A stretch of 47,915 nucleotides of DNA from Phycisphaeraceae bacterium (GTDB lineage: Bacteria > Planctomycetota > Phycisphaerae > Phycisphaerales > UBA1924). Below are positions 8,718 to 16,286 of the stretch, in pieces (position 1 is the stretch's first letter; the number at the start of each line of letters is the position of its first letter). The stretch is taken from contig JAJTGZ010000027.1 of NCBI GenBank assembly GCA_021299385.1, positions 1 through 47,915 on the forward strand. The letters run 5' to 3'. A program made the translations under genes and the position numbers. The notes under the pieces are model-generated. The model made no database searches. It was not told the DNA's origin and saw only the letters and a list, made by a program, of their open reading frames with translations.

Positions 8718-8751
8718 AGAAAGCGTCGGCGATCTCTCTTGCCCTCACCTC

Positions 8752-8795
8752 TCGTCGCTCATCGCTCATCGCTCATCACTCATCACTCATCACTA
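8752..8795. repeat. Heptanucleotide tandem repeat (CTCATCR)n
   Basis: About six near-perfect 7-bp units (CTCATCG then CTCATCA variants). The far end includes the rlmN stop codon; read in the rlmN direction the repeat gives TGATGAG units with stops in every frame. Other copies: 12685-12715, 24406-24444 and 25702-25734. Confidence 0.85.
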
Positions 8796-10034
8796 CGCCT
8801 GTGCCTTCTTGCGCCGGTATTCCAGGTTCCCGAGTTGCCCGCACGCGGCCATCTGATCTCGCCCTTTGGTCCGTCGGCGTTTGACGTAGACGCCTGTGCT
8901 GGCCAGTGTGGTGATGAAGCGTTCGACGGTTTCCTCGTCGGGCGCGGGCCAGGGTGAGTCTTGCCGGGGGTTGTAGGGGATGACGTTGACGCAGCAGCGC
9001 AGGGGTGCGTCTGCGTCGCCCTGGATCCACTTGGCAAGCTCTCGGGCGTGCTCGTCGAGGTCGTTGACGCCGGGGATGAGGACGTACTCGAGCATGATGT
9101 GCCCGCTGCCATGGCGGGGCCAATCGGCGATCGCGTCGCGGAGTTTGTGCATGGGCATCGGGCGGTTGATCGGCATGATGCCCGAGCGGATGTCGTCGCT
9201 CGGCGCGTTGACAGACACGGCCAGGCCCAGGCGGTGGTAGCCCGGGGTCAGGATCAGCCCGCGAAGCTTGGCCAGCCCGTCGATCCGCCCGACGGTGCTG
9301 ATGGTGATCCGCGAGGAGGCGATGTTCGGCCCACGCCGGTCTGTCAGCACGTAGATCGCCTGTGCCACGGCATCAAAGTTGTCCAGCGGCTCGCCCATGC
9401 CCATAAAGACGATGTTGCGGATCGGAGCGCCCGCGTCCGGGCGCGTCAGCAAATGCTCGGCGGCGAACCACTGCTGGACGATCTCTTGTGCCGTCAGCGA
9501 GCGCACCAGCCCCATCTGTGCCGTCTGGCAGAACGCACACCCCATCGCGCAGCCGACCTGCGACGAGAGGCAGAGCGTGTACGAGCGGGTGTTGCTCTTA
9601 CCCATCATCGGGATCAGGACCGACTCGGTCTCGAGTGTGGTGGTTGTCGCAGGTGTGGTTGCTGTTGGTGCCTGCCCGGCGATGGTGAGGTTGATGGTCT
9701 TTGCCGTTGGCGTCCCGGCAAGGTCTTTGGGGACGCGCTGTGTGAACTTGATGACTGTCCCCTCGGGGCTTTCGCTGGCCAGCACCTGGTCAATCGGGGC
9801 GACGTGCGGGGCGGGTGCGGGCAGGGACCACTGGCCTGTGCGGAAAAACGCCGAGTATCCGCGGAGGGCACCAGTAGTGCCGTCGTGCACGGCACGGCGG
9901 GCGGCATGGGCGAACTCTTGGCTCGTCAGGGCAAGGATGTTGGCGAAGGCCTGCACGCTGATGATATTGGGGGGAAGACAAATAGCCAAATGGTCAAATG
10001 GCCAAATGCTCAAATGCTTCGATGATGGGTGCAT
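8793..10034 (-). CDS. rlmN: RlmN/Cfr-type 23S rRNA (adenine-C2) methyltransferase, radical SAM
   Basis: Radical SAM enzyme that methylates C2 of A2503 in 23S rRNA and A37 of some tRNAs. The family core is intact: the CX3CX2C cluster CAMGCAFC with the preceding mechanistic Cys seven residues before (TLCLSSQVGC), FMGMGEPLDNFD, ISTVGRIDGL, LAVSVNAPSD, EYVLIPGVNDLD, NVIPYNP and the C-terminal second active-site Cys in DQMAACGQL. The N-terminal domain is poorly conserved and Ala/Thr-rich. The first ~22 residues from the ATG at 10034 are encoded by an octanucleotide repeat, and the conserved-length protein would begin near the in-frame GTG at 9956, so the true start is doubtful. Its stop codon lies inside a heptamer repeat. 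Downstream it converges on the amidohydrolase. Confidence 0.93.
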   Translation of the reverse strand: MHPSSKHLSIWPFDHLAICLPPNIISVQAFANILALTSQEFAHAARRAVHDGTTGALRGYSAFFRTGQWSLPAPAPHVAPIDQVLASESPEGTVIKFTQRVPKDLAGTPTAKTINLTIAGQAPTATTPATTTTLETESVLIPMMGKSNTRSYTLCLSSQVGCAMGCAFCQTAQMGLVRSLTAQEIVQQWFAAEHLLTRPDAGAPIRNIVFMGMGEPLDNFDAVAQAIYVLTDRRGPNIASSRITISTVGRIDGLAKLRGLILTPGYHRLGLAVSVNAPSDDIRSGIMPINRPMPMHKLRDAIADWPRHGSGHIMLEYVLIPGVNDLDEHARELAKWIQGDADAPLRCCVNVIPYNPRQDSPWPAPDEETVERFITTLASTGVYVKRRRTKGRDQMAACGQLGNLEYRRKKAQA

Positions 10035-10086
10035 CAGTTATTTATCCATTTGGCCATTTGGCAATTTGACCATTTGACCATTTTCA
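9978..10086. repeat. Octanucleotide repeat arranged as an inverted pair (AAATGGCC family)
   Basis: Left arm of about five 8-bp units (AAATAGCC, AAATGGTC, AAATGGCC, AAATGCTC, AAATGCTT). A short unique centre follows, then a right arm of the complementary units (CATTTGGC, CATTTGGC, AATTTGAC, CATTTGAC). The arms pair into a long imperfect hairpin. It is AT-rich in a GC-rich genome. It overlaps the annotated 5' end of rlmN. Related copies: 19822-19847, 20258-20346 and a GC-richer variant at 16237-16266. Confidence 0.85.
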
Positions 10087-10296
10087 TCCCCCGCCCGACG
10101 CCGGCAAACCCGGGTGGGCCTCTTGCCCGTCCCCGCCTGTTTGCCGGCGTTGGCCCGCCAGTGCGTTTGGTTGCCCTTGCTGGCGTGCCGATGGTGCGCT
10201 CAGGTCTGCACGGCACGGATGCACCGCCACAAACCCGACCCCGCCCGATCAGCCACGCTCGCAAGGGCCAAGACGCGCGGACCGCCAAAGTTGAAA

Positions 10297-10785
10297 CTAC
10301 CAAGTAGTAGCAAGGTTCGTCGGAGCGTGTTGCGCCATGGCGTGCTCACGCGCGCCCGGCATGGGGTAGAACTTCTCGAGCGCATCGAGCAGCAGGTGCT
10401 CATCGCAAAGCACTAGCGCGCAGTCCTCAGCGATAGACCGGTTGACATAACGCAACGCCCTGGGCAAGTGCCGCTGCGCGGTTGCCAGCAGCACACCCTC
10501 AGGCCCCCGGCGCAGCGGCAACACCTTGAACTGCCAAGCCTGCCGGCGGTTGACCAGGGCCTGCACCGTCGTGTCCACGGCCTCGGCCGTCGGGTTCACA
10601 CGCGGCGCGTAGTACGCAAGCTGCGCCGCCCAGGCCCGGTCAAGGCTCTCGGGCGCAAGCCCAAAGAGCTCCTCGGCCAGCACGCCGAAGGGGCGGGCCT
10701 TGGTCTGCTGGTGCGCAACGATCTCCTCGCGCTGATCAGCCGTAAGCATCCCTTGTTGAACGAGCAGGTCGCCGATGCGGAGCAT
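10297..10785 (-). CDS. MshEN/GspE N-terminal-like domain protein
   Basis: 162 aa. The opening residues MLRIGDLLVQQGMLTADQ and the pattern up to about residue 60 match the N-terminal domain of type II secretion/type IV pilus ATPases (GspE/PilB/MshE), here without any ATPase domain. Such free-standing domains can bind c-di-GMP in MshE, but the second half (LPLRRGPEGVLLATA, LRYVNRSIAEDCALVLCDEHLLLDAL) has the GspE-N fold pattern rather than a clear MshEN nucleotide motif. A strong Shine-Dalgarno AAGGAGG sits 5-6 nt before the ATG and fixes the start. It lies upstream of rlmN on the same strand, 262 bp away, and divergently from rarA. A role in secretion or pilus control is inference. Confidence 0.75.
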   Translation of the reverse strand: MLRIGDLLVQQGMLTADQREEIVAHQQTKARPFGVLAEELFGLAPESLDRAWAAQLAYYAPRVNPTAEAVDTTVQALVNRRQAWQFKVLPLRRGPEGVLLATAQRHLPRALRYVNRSIAEDCALVLCDEHLLLDALEKFYPMPGAREHAMAQHAPTNLATTW

Positions 10786-11202
10786 GTTCGCCTCCTTCTG
10801 TCAACGCCCCGTGGCGGTGACACAACATGGATCGACCCCCGGGCCGCCCCGCTCAACGACCCACGTCAATGCACCCGCACGCGCGCGGCGTGGGGAAGTT
10901 GTGCCGAGCGGGCGCACCGTGCCGGGCACGCAAGCCGAGGCGGGTCGCGCATGCAAAAACTCTTCCGGCTGCCCTTGACACCGCGCACTTTGTATTGCAT
11001 GCGGGTGGGGCTGCGTAACAGCAGCGGGGTCTATTCTCGGGCGCGTGCAGGCGGGTGTGCACGCTGGTGCGTGGGTGTGCCAAAAAGCCTAGAAATCCGG
11101 ACGTTCAGGCCGTGTTCTCAGACCCCCCGGCTCGGATATGGGGCGGGCCTGGCGCGTCGGCGTGCGGGCTTTTACACGCGCGTGGACCTCTACGATCGTG
11201 CC
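10786..11202 (+). other. 417-bp divergent intergenic region upstream of rarA
   Basis: Contains a consensus TTGACA at 10975-10980 without a convincing -10 at 17 bp. Also contains TATTCT at 11032-11037, which precedes a GTG at 11045 by 7 nt. That GTG opens a 15-codon reading frame (ending TAG at 11092) that could be a leader peptide or chance. No repeat family or RNA gene is recognised in the rest of the region. Confidence 0.4.
11191..11196 (+). promoter_or_regulatory. Putative -10 element of a leaderless transcript (rarA)
   Basis: TACGAT ends 6 nt before the rarA ATG at 11203; a TTTACA lies at 11171-11176 (spacer only 14). No Shine-Dalgarno is present before the start, supporting a leaderless or near-leaderless mRNA. 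Confidence 0.45.
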
Positions 11203-12615
11203 ATGGCCGACCTTTGGTCCAAGCAGCGTCGGCTCGCCGTGGCAGCCGTCGAGCCGCTGGCGGTGCGGATGCGCCCACGCACGCTCGACGAGTTCGCCGG
11301 GCAGGGGCACATCCTCGGGCCGGGCAAGTTGCTCCGCCGCATGCTGCAGGCCGATGCGCTCAGTTCGTTGATCCTCTTCGGCCCACCGGGCGTCGGCAAG
11401 ACGACGCTCGCAGAGGTCATCGCCGCGACGCTGAGCCGACACTACGAGCGTGAGAACGCCTCGGCCGTGGGCGTGGCACGCATCCGCGAGATCATCGCCA
11501 GCGCCGAGCGCCGGCTGCAAGACAACGGGCAACGCACGATCCTGTTCCTTGACGAGATACACCGCTTCAGCAAAGCGCAGCAGGACGTGCTGCTCGGCGA
11601 CGTCGAGCGTGGCGTCATCACGCTCATCGGCGCAACGACGGAGAACCCACTCTTTGCCGTCAACAGCGCGCTGGTCAGCCGGAGCACGCTGCTGCGCTTT
11701 GAGCCGCTCAGCGAGCAGGAGATCATCACGCTCCTCCGCCGGGCGATAGCCGACAAAGAGCGTGGCTACGGCACGATGGACCTCGCCGTCGCCGACGATG
11801 CCCTCGCCCTCTGGGCACGCCTGAGCGACGGCGACGCCCGGCGAGCGCTGACGGCGCTGGAGGTGGCCGTGCGATCGTCGGAGGGTGCGCCTTTGGGTAA
11901 CCCGCCTTTGGGTACCCAAACCCACGCCCACGGCACCCAGACGATCACCATCGATCTCGCCACGGCTGAAGAATCGATCCAGCAAAAAGCAGCCGTCTAC
12001 GACGGCACCGGCGACGAGCATTACGATGCCATCAGCGCGATGATCAAGTCGATCCGTGGCTGCGACCCAGACGCCGCCGTCTACTGGCTCGCACGCATGC
12101 TCGAAGCCGGCGAGGACCCACGCTTCATCGCCCGAAGGCTCGCGGTCATCGCCAGCGAGGACGTCGGCAACGCCGACCCGCGCGCCATCACGCTCGCCGA
12201 CAGCGCCTGGCAACTGACCGAACGCCTCGGCATGCCCGAGTGCCGCATTACGCTGAGCCAGTGCGCCATCTACCTGGCACTGACAAGCAAAAGCAACGCC
12301 TCGATCCTGGCAATCGACGAAGCACTCGAAGATGTCCGCGCAGGACGCACCCTCCCCGTCCCCGCGCACGTCAAAGACACCAACGTCCGCAAGGCCGCGT
12401 CCAAAGGTGGCATCAAGGGTGGCCAGCGCTACGACTACAACCACGAGGTAACCACCACCGGCCCAGCCGGCGAAATCGGCGGCATCACCGCGCAGGACTA
12501 CCTGGGCACCAGCAAGACCTACTACCGCCCAAGCGAGCGCGGGGCCGAGAAGATACTCAAGGAACGCCTGGAGGCGATCCGAGCCGAACGCAGACGGCTG
12601 CAAGGGCCGGGGTGA
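11203..12615 (+). CDS. rarA: Replication-associated recombination protein A (RarA/MgsA)
   Basis: AAA+ clamp-loader-like ATPase that acts at stalled replication forks. 470 aa. Starts MADLWSKQRR, then the RarA signature RMRPRTLDEFAGQGHILGPG; Walker A FGPPGVGKTTL (about residues 59-68); Walker B ILFLDEIHRFSKAQQD (about 112-127); sensor 1 LIGATTENPLFAVNSAL, which is diagnostic for RarA; and arginine-finger region VSRSTLLRFEPLS. The C-terminal half carries the oligomerisation region YDGTGDEHYDAISAMIKSIRGCDPDAAVYWLARM and AAIxLA-type helices. A Gly/Thr/Pro insertion around GNPPLGTQTHAHGTQT near residue 232 contains a short direct repeat (PLGNPPLGT). The start is the ATG at 11203, far downstream of the longest open frame, because the family begins here. 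Confidence 0.95.
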   Translation: MADLWSKQRRLAVAAVEPLAVRMRPRTLDEFAGQGHILGPGKLLRRMLQADALSSLILFGPPGVGKTTLAEVIAATLSRHYERENASAVGVARIREIIASAERRLQDNGQRTILFLDEIHRFSKAQQDVLLGDVERGVITLIGATTENPLFAVNSALVSRSTLLRFEPLSEQEIITLLRRAIADKERGYGTMDLAVADDALALWARLSDGDARRALTALEVAVRSSEGAPLGNPPLGTQTHAHGTQTITIDLATAEESIQQKAAVYDGTGDEHYDAISAMIKSIRGCDPDAAVYWLARMLEAGEDPRFIARRLAVIASEDVGNADPRAITLADSAWQLTERLGMPECRITLSQCAIYLALTSKSNASILAIDEALEDVRAGRTLPVPAHVKDTNVRKAASKGGIKGGQRYDYNHEVTTTGPAGEIGGITAQDYLGTSKTYYRPSERGAEKILKERLEAIRAERRRLQGPG

Positions 12616-12684
12616 TTGAGATAAACGCTGGGACCGGTCGCGGGATCAAATCTCACCACTGCACATCGCTGTGCGCCAATCCCC

Positions 12685-12715
12685 ACTCATCGCTCATCGC
12701 TCATCACTCGTCGCT
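12685..12715. repeat. Heptanucleotide tandem repeat (CTCATCR)n
   Basis: About four 7-bp units in the 107-bp gap between convergent rarA and the receiver/GAF gene. Same family as 8752-8795. Nothing else is recognisable in the gap. Confidence 0.8.
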
Positions 12716-12722
12716 ACCGCAC

Positions 12723-13838
12723 CTACGCCGCCAGATCATCCTCATCGGCCGCGTCCAGCCCGTCGCCGACGCGCCCCCACTTGTCGCGTGGCAGGTGCCT
12801 GTGGTGGATGCGGATGACCTTGGCCAGTTGCAACGCAAACTCATCGCGGATCATCGCCAGCGTCTCGGGCGTCTGTGCCGGGAAGGGCTGGGCCTGGTCG
12901 CGGAAGATCATGAAAACCGCGAGTGTTTCGTTCTCCTGCCGGCAGGCGAAGGCCATCGCCCGCTGCCCGCGCACCCACTCGACCCCTTCGCCGATCGCCC
13001 CCTGGATCGCCGACGCGTCGTGCAATTCCAGCACCCCGATCGTCTTCTCCAGCCTCGGCGCGGCGATATTGGCCAGGTGGTCCAGCATCACCTCGGCCGT
13101 CTCCTTCGGGCACGAATAGTTCACGTATGCGCCGAGCTGATACTCACCCGTCGAGCCGGGCAGAAAGACCGCGGCGTTGGTCGGGCCCAGCCTCGCCAGC
13201 ACAAACTCCAGCGCGTGCCGCAGCAGCGCCTCGACGTCCAGCTCGGCGCTGATGAGTTTCTTGAAGTCCACACGCAGCGCAACGGCCTTCTGCTCGGCGC
13301 TCGCCTGCTGGCCCGGCAAGGACGCCTCGCCCTTGGGGATCGGCTTGGCGAGCACGCGTGGCGGTGCCGTCGGCGACGCCTTGCACGCTGCCCGCACCCG
13401 CCGGCTCAGTTCGCGCGGCTTGATGTCCGCGCTGACGATGTCCGCCGCACCCGCACGCATGACCGCCACGGCCTCGTCGAACGTAACACTCGGGCACAGG
13501 ATCACCGCGGCAATCTGCCGCGCGCCCAACTCACGCACCAGTTTCAGCGTCGCGGGCGTGCACGCCTCGGCGTCGATGACGGCTGCGGCATAGATCTCCT
13601 GCGCAGGCTTCTTGCTCTTCTGGCACCGCGCCAGCAGCGAGATCGCGCTCGCCGCCGAGTCCGTCAACTCGCAGCGCAGGTGGTCCTGCTGTAACGCCTT
13701 GTCAAGCCCCGCCCGGCGCGAAGCATCCGCAGCGACAACGAGCACGCGCGGGGTGGCGTGTGGGCCGATCCGCGCGTGGGGCTCACCCTCGCCACGCCCT
13801 GCACCGCTGCCGTCGGTTGTCCGGTCGAACAGGCCCAT
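12723..13838 (-). CDS. Receiver-like plus GAF-like domain protein
   Basis: 371 aa, soluble. Residues about 31-160 look like a response-regulator fold (VLVVAADASRRAGLDKAL, AAVIDAEACTPATLKLVREL, VILCPSVTFDEAVAVMRAGAADIVSADIKPREL), including the alpha4/beta5 pattern. However, the usual phospho-acceptor Asp region reads VIDAEA and the first acidic pair is AAD, so it may be a degenerate or pseudo-receiver. Residues about 195-355 resemble a GAF sensor domain (LLRHALEFVLARLGPTNAAVFLPGS ... LAVFMIFRDQAQPF). The start at 13838 is chosen for GGAGG 5 nt upstream; a longer form to 13919 lacks support. No output domain is evident. It lies 77 bp downstream of the S24 repressor gene on the same strand, so the two may be co-transcribed. 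Confidence 0.7.
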   Translation of the reverse strand: MGLFDRTTDGSGAGRGEGEPHARIGPHATPRVLVVAADASRRAGLDKALQQDHLRCELTDSAASAISLLARCQKSKKPAQEIYAAAVIDAEACTPATLKLVRELGARQIAAVILCPSVTFDEAVAVMRAGAADIVSADIKPRELSRRVRAACKASPTAPPRVLAKPIPKGEASLPGQQASAEQKAVALRVDFKKLISAELDVEALLRHALEFVLARLGPTNAAVFLPGSTGEYQLGAYVNYSCPKETAEVMLDHLANIAAPRLEKTIGVLELHDASAIQGAIGEGVEWVRGQRAMAFACRQENETLAVFMIFRDQAQPFPAQTPETLAMIRDEFALQLAKVIRIHHRHLPRDKWGRVGDGLDAADEDDLAA

Positions 13839-13915
13839 ATCGCCTCCATGTGCTCGCTGCCAGCCCGGCCTCCGGTGCCGATGCCGTTGATTGGCCTTGA
13901 GGCTTTCGGCACTTT

Positions 13916-14821
13916 TCACACCCGGGTTGAGCCCGGCGGGGGCGAAATCCCCCCGCGCACGGCCCGCACGACTGAAACCGCCGGGAACAGGCCCGCGACT
14001 TCCTCCCGAGCTACTACGCGGGTCGGAAAACTCGGGTTCAACGATTGCAAAACCAGGTGCGTATGCGTCCCAGGCTCGCGCGCCCGCGGCCCCGCGCCCG
14101 GCCCGTCAAGACCCCACGAAAACCACACACGCTTGAACGCCACCTCCGCAGCACGCTCCAAACGCACAAAGCAGTCGCTCCCATCAGGCACCTCCTTGCC
14201 CGGCGAGAAGACCACCACGTCCCCAGCGCGATACTCCGGCAGCATGCTCTCGCCAACAACCGTGCACGCGAAAGCGTCCGCATCGTGTACGTCAGCAACG
14301 CGCACATGCCGGTCAGACGTGCCGGCCGGGTAACCCAGGTCCGTAAACTCCTGCGCCTGCCCCGCCTGCACCGCGTTGATCAACGGCACCTCGGCCCACG
14401 CCGGCTGCACATGCCCAAGCTCCCCGCCCGGCGCGCCCCCCTGCACCCCGGCGTCCAGCGCACGCACCAGCGAGGCCAACTTCCCGCTCCGGTACAGATC
14501 GTCGAGCGAACTGCTGCGCATCGCCTGCCCAAGCTCCGCCGCGGCCACCCGGCTGCGGTGCAACTGCGACAGCTCATCGCGCGTCGCAGGCTCCGCACGC
14601 GCCCACCGCGCCGCGCGAAGCAGTTCCCCAACGCCCAGCCGCAACGCACCCTCAAGGCGACCGATCAGTTCATCGCTGGGCACCCCGGCGTTCTTGCCGT
14701 TCTCGATCTGCGAGAGGTAACTACGCCCGCACCCGACCCATTGCGAAAGCTCCTCAAGAGTCATCCCACGCGCGCGGCGGGCCGTACGCACACGCTCACC
14801 TAAGGGCGTTGTTAGGTGCAT
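13916..14821 (-). CDS. Phage-type repressor: XRE helix-turn-helix + S24 LexA-like peptidase
   Basis: 301 aa. Residues 6-66 form a Cro/CI-type HTH (LGERVRTARRARGMTLEELSQWVGCGRSYLSQIENGK). A helical Ala-rich linker follows, then an S24 domain with the catalytic serine S192 in GESMLPEYRAGD and the general-base lysine K230 in VAFKRVWF; the surrounding DVVVFSP and FVRLE strands fit LexA/CI. The Ser/Lys pair is intact, so autocleavage on RecA activation is possible, although the exact cleavage site is not clear. GGGGAG about 8 nt upstream supports the start. A consensus minus-strand promoter at 14948-14976 drives it with a leader of about 120 nt. It is divergent from the HTH-ABC-GNAT-terminase operon, the classic place for a regulator of that module. 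Confidence 0.9.
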   Translation of the reverse strand: MHLTTPLGERVRTARRARGMTLEELSQWVGCGRSYLSQIENGKNAGVPSDELIGRLEGALRLGVGELLRAARWARAEPATRDELSQLHRSRVAAAELGQAMRSSSLDDLYRSGKLASLVRALDAGVQGGAPGGELGHVQPAWAEVPLINAVQAGQAQEFTDLGYPAGTSDRHVRVADVHDADAFACTVVGESMLPEYRAGDVVVFSPGKEVPDGSDCFVRLERAAEVAFKRVWFSWGLDGPGAGPRAREPGTHTHLVLQSLNPSFPTRVVAREEVAGLFPAVSVVRAVRGGISPPPGSTRV

Positions 14822-14947
14822 GGGCTCGCTCCCCTTGCGCTTGTTCCCCTACCCACGCCTCTTAACCCACCCATTAGGGTGATAGGAAGACCCCATTTCT
14901 TCATCATCATCCCCGACCTGTTGCGCAATCTTGTGGACATACCAAAC

Positions 14948-14976
14948 AGGGTACTTGCAAATAGGTTCACTGTCAA
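14948..14976 (-). promoter_or_regulatory. Sigma-70-type promoter for the S24 repressor
   Basis: Read on the minus strand: TTGACA (complement of 14971-14976), a 17-bp spacer, then TACCCT (complement of 14948-14953). The -35 is perfect and the -10 matches the TACCCT form seen upstream of exbB. The predicted start is near 14941. Confidence 0.65.
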
Positions 14977-14979
14977 GTA
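14952..14979. promoter_or_regulatory. Candidate operator dyad in the repressor/HTH divergent region
   Basis: TACTTG (14952-14957) and CAAGTA (14974-14979) are perfect inverted half-sites with centres 22 bp apart, about two helical turns. They bracket the -35/-10 elements of the repressor promoter, where an autorepressor would bind. The surrounding 14880-15000 stretch is clearly AT-richer than the genes. Confidence 0.4.
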
Positions 14980-15030
14980 AACATACCCATAAGTTTCGGT
15001 CCCAAGCACCCCAAACCGCAAGAGAGACCC

Positions 15031-15573
15031 ATGTTGACACAGATAACCCCAACCTTCCCCAGCACGACGATGATCCCAACCCCATCGCCCGTTCCTCCCC
15101 CCACCCGCCCGCTGACGTGTACACCCACCCGCCCGCTGACCCGACCCCTAACACGTGGGGAGCTCCGGCGTGCGATGGACCTGCGTGTCCGCACCGGGGC
15201 CGCCGCCGCCGAGGCCATCTGTGCCCGTGCCGAGTACCTTCCGCCGAGCGACCGCGAACTCGTCCGGGCGGTCTATCAGCGTGGGCAGTCCCTGGCCGCG
15301 CTGGGCACGGCCGTGGGTGTGCCCCAAAAGCACCTCTCACGAAGGCTCCGCAAGATCGTTGCCCGGATCAATGCCCCGGCCTTTGCACTCGTGGTGGTGC
15401 GGGGCGATTCCTGGGAGGGACGCCTCGCCGCCGTCGGCAGGGCGGTCTTCGTCGAGGGGTGCAACCTTCGGCAGGCGTCCAAGCACTTGAACCTGACGTA
15501 CCACCAGGTCCGTGCCGCTCGCGATGTCATCGAGGGGATCGTCGCAACGCTCACAAGCAAGGAGGCAGCATGA
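15031..15573 (+). CDS. Dual helix-turn-helix protein at the head of the terminase module
   Basis: 180 aa. The first ~42 residues are Pro/Thr-rich, including a repeated PTRPLT unit from 12-bp direct repeats. Residues 70-110 resemble a sigma-70 region 4 HTH (LPPSDRELVRAVYQRGQSLAALGTAVGVPQKHLSRRLRKI). Residues 135-170 form a second HTH-like unit (CNLRQASKHLNLTYHQVRAARDVI). Such a DNA-binding protein directly upstream of a terminase could be a small-terminase-like recognition subunit or a module-specific regulator; I do not recognise the family. The start is uncertain: ATGs at 15031, 15070 and 15174 are all possible, and the last would remove the Pro-rich leader. The stop overlaps the next start as ATGA, implying translational coupling. 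Confidence 0.65.
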   Translation: MLTQITPTFPSTTMIPTPSPVPPPTRPLTCTPTRPLTRPLTRGELRRAMDLRVRTGAAAAEAICARAEYLPPSDRELVRAVYQRGQSLAALGTAVGVPQKHLSRRLRKIVARINAPAFALVVVRGDSWEGRLAAVGRAVFVEGCNLRQASKHLNLTYHQVRAARDVIEGIVATLTSKEAA

Positions 15574-16286
15574 AGGTTCCGTCAACACCCAAACCATCAC
15601 CCGCGCGCAAACGCACACTCCAGGCCGCCAGCGCCTTCGGCCTCGATGCCGACGCACCACGCCGGGCGCACCAACGCCGGGCCGCACGCCTGGGCCCCGT
15701 CGCCGAAGCCGCCCTCTCGGCCGTGGCAGGCGGCGGGGTTGTCCTCATCACCGGGCCCTCCGGCGCTGGCAAGAGCACGCTGCTGGAACTCATCGCCGCC
15801 AAGCTCCCCTCACCCAGACGGATCGACCCGCAGGCCCAGCTCCGAGACATCCGCTCGCCGATCTGCACCCTCTCAGGCCAGCCACTTGACCAGTGGCTGG
15901 CACACCTGGCACGCTTTGGCCTGGCCGAGGCGATGCTCTGGCTGCAACGCCCGGGCGAACTCTCTGCCGGTCAACGATGGCGCCTTGCCTTTGCCCTGCG
16001 GTTTGTCGGCGTGCGACCGACGCTCATCTGCGACGAGGCGTGCGCGATGCTCGACCGCATGACGGCCGTGTGCATCTGCATGAACCTCCGGCGTGAAGCC
16101 ACACGCTCGCCCGGCGCAAAGCTCATCCTGGCAACCAGCCACGACGACCTGCTCGTGGCCCTCAACCCCGACGTACACGTACGGCTGGACCTGGGCGGGC
16201 ACGCCAGGGTCGAAAGGCTGCGGCCGCCCGTTGGAGCCACCTGCCAAGTAGCCAAGTGCCAGGTGGGCAGGTCCCGCGCTGCATGA
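15570..16286 (+). CDS. Compact soluble ABC-type ATPase (COG2401-like ATPase half)
   Basis: 238 aa with no membrane segment. Walker A GPSGAGKS at residues 62-69, signature LSAGQ at 131-135, Walker B plus catalytic Glu LICDEACAMLDR with E156, D-loop MLDR and switch His H191 in ATSHDD, so the ATPase site is complete. The Walker A to signature distance is only about 65 residues, shorter than in transporter ATPases, which points to an SMC/UvrA-like or specialised soluble ABC protein. The DEACAMLDR...ATSHDDL...PDVHV pattern fits my recollection of COG2401, ABC ATPase fused to an acetyltransferase. Here the acetyltransferase is the next gene, joined by an ATGA overlap. The last ~12 residues are encoded by a repeat. 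Confidence 0.85.
   Translation: MKVPSTPKPSPARKRTLQAASAFGLDADAPRRAHQRRAARLGPVAEAALSAVAGGGVVLITGPSGAGKSTLLELIAAKLPSPRRIDPQAQLRDIRSPICTLSGQPLDQWLAHLARFGLAEAMLWLQRPGELSAGQRWRLAFALRFVGVRPTLICDEACAMLDRMTAVCICMNLRREATRSPGAKLILATSHDDLLVALNPDVHVRLDLGGHARVERLRPPVGATCQVAKCQVGRSRAA
16237..16266. repeat. Octanucleotide-type palindromic repeat inside the ABC gene 3' end
   Basis: CCACCTG...CAGGTGG arms of 7 bp enclose GCCAAGTA/GCCAAGTG octamers. These resemble the AAATAGCC/AAATGGTC units at 9978 and 20258 with G/C substitutions. The repeat encodes the tail TCQVAKCQVGR of the ABC ATPase and ends 17 bp before the GNAT start. Confidence 0.55.

Noticed and set aside
11089-12603. Long minus-strand open frame antisense to rarA
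   Set aside because: RarA motifs are on the + strand and the antisense frame shows only codon-bias composition.
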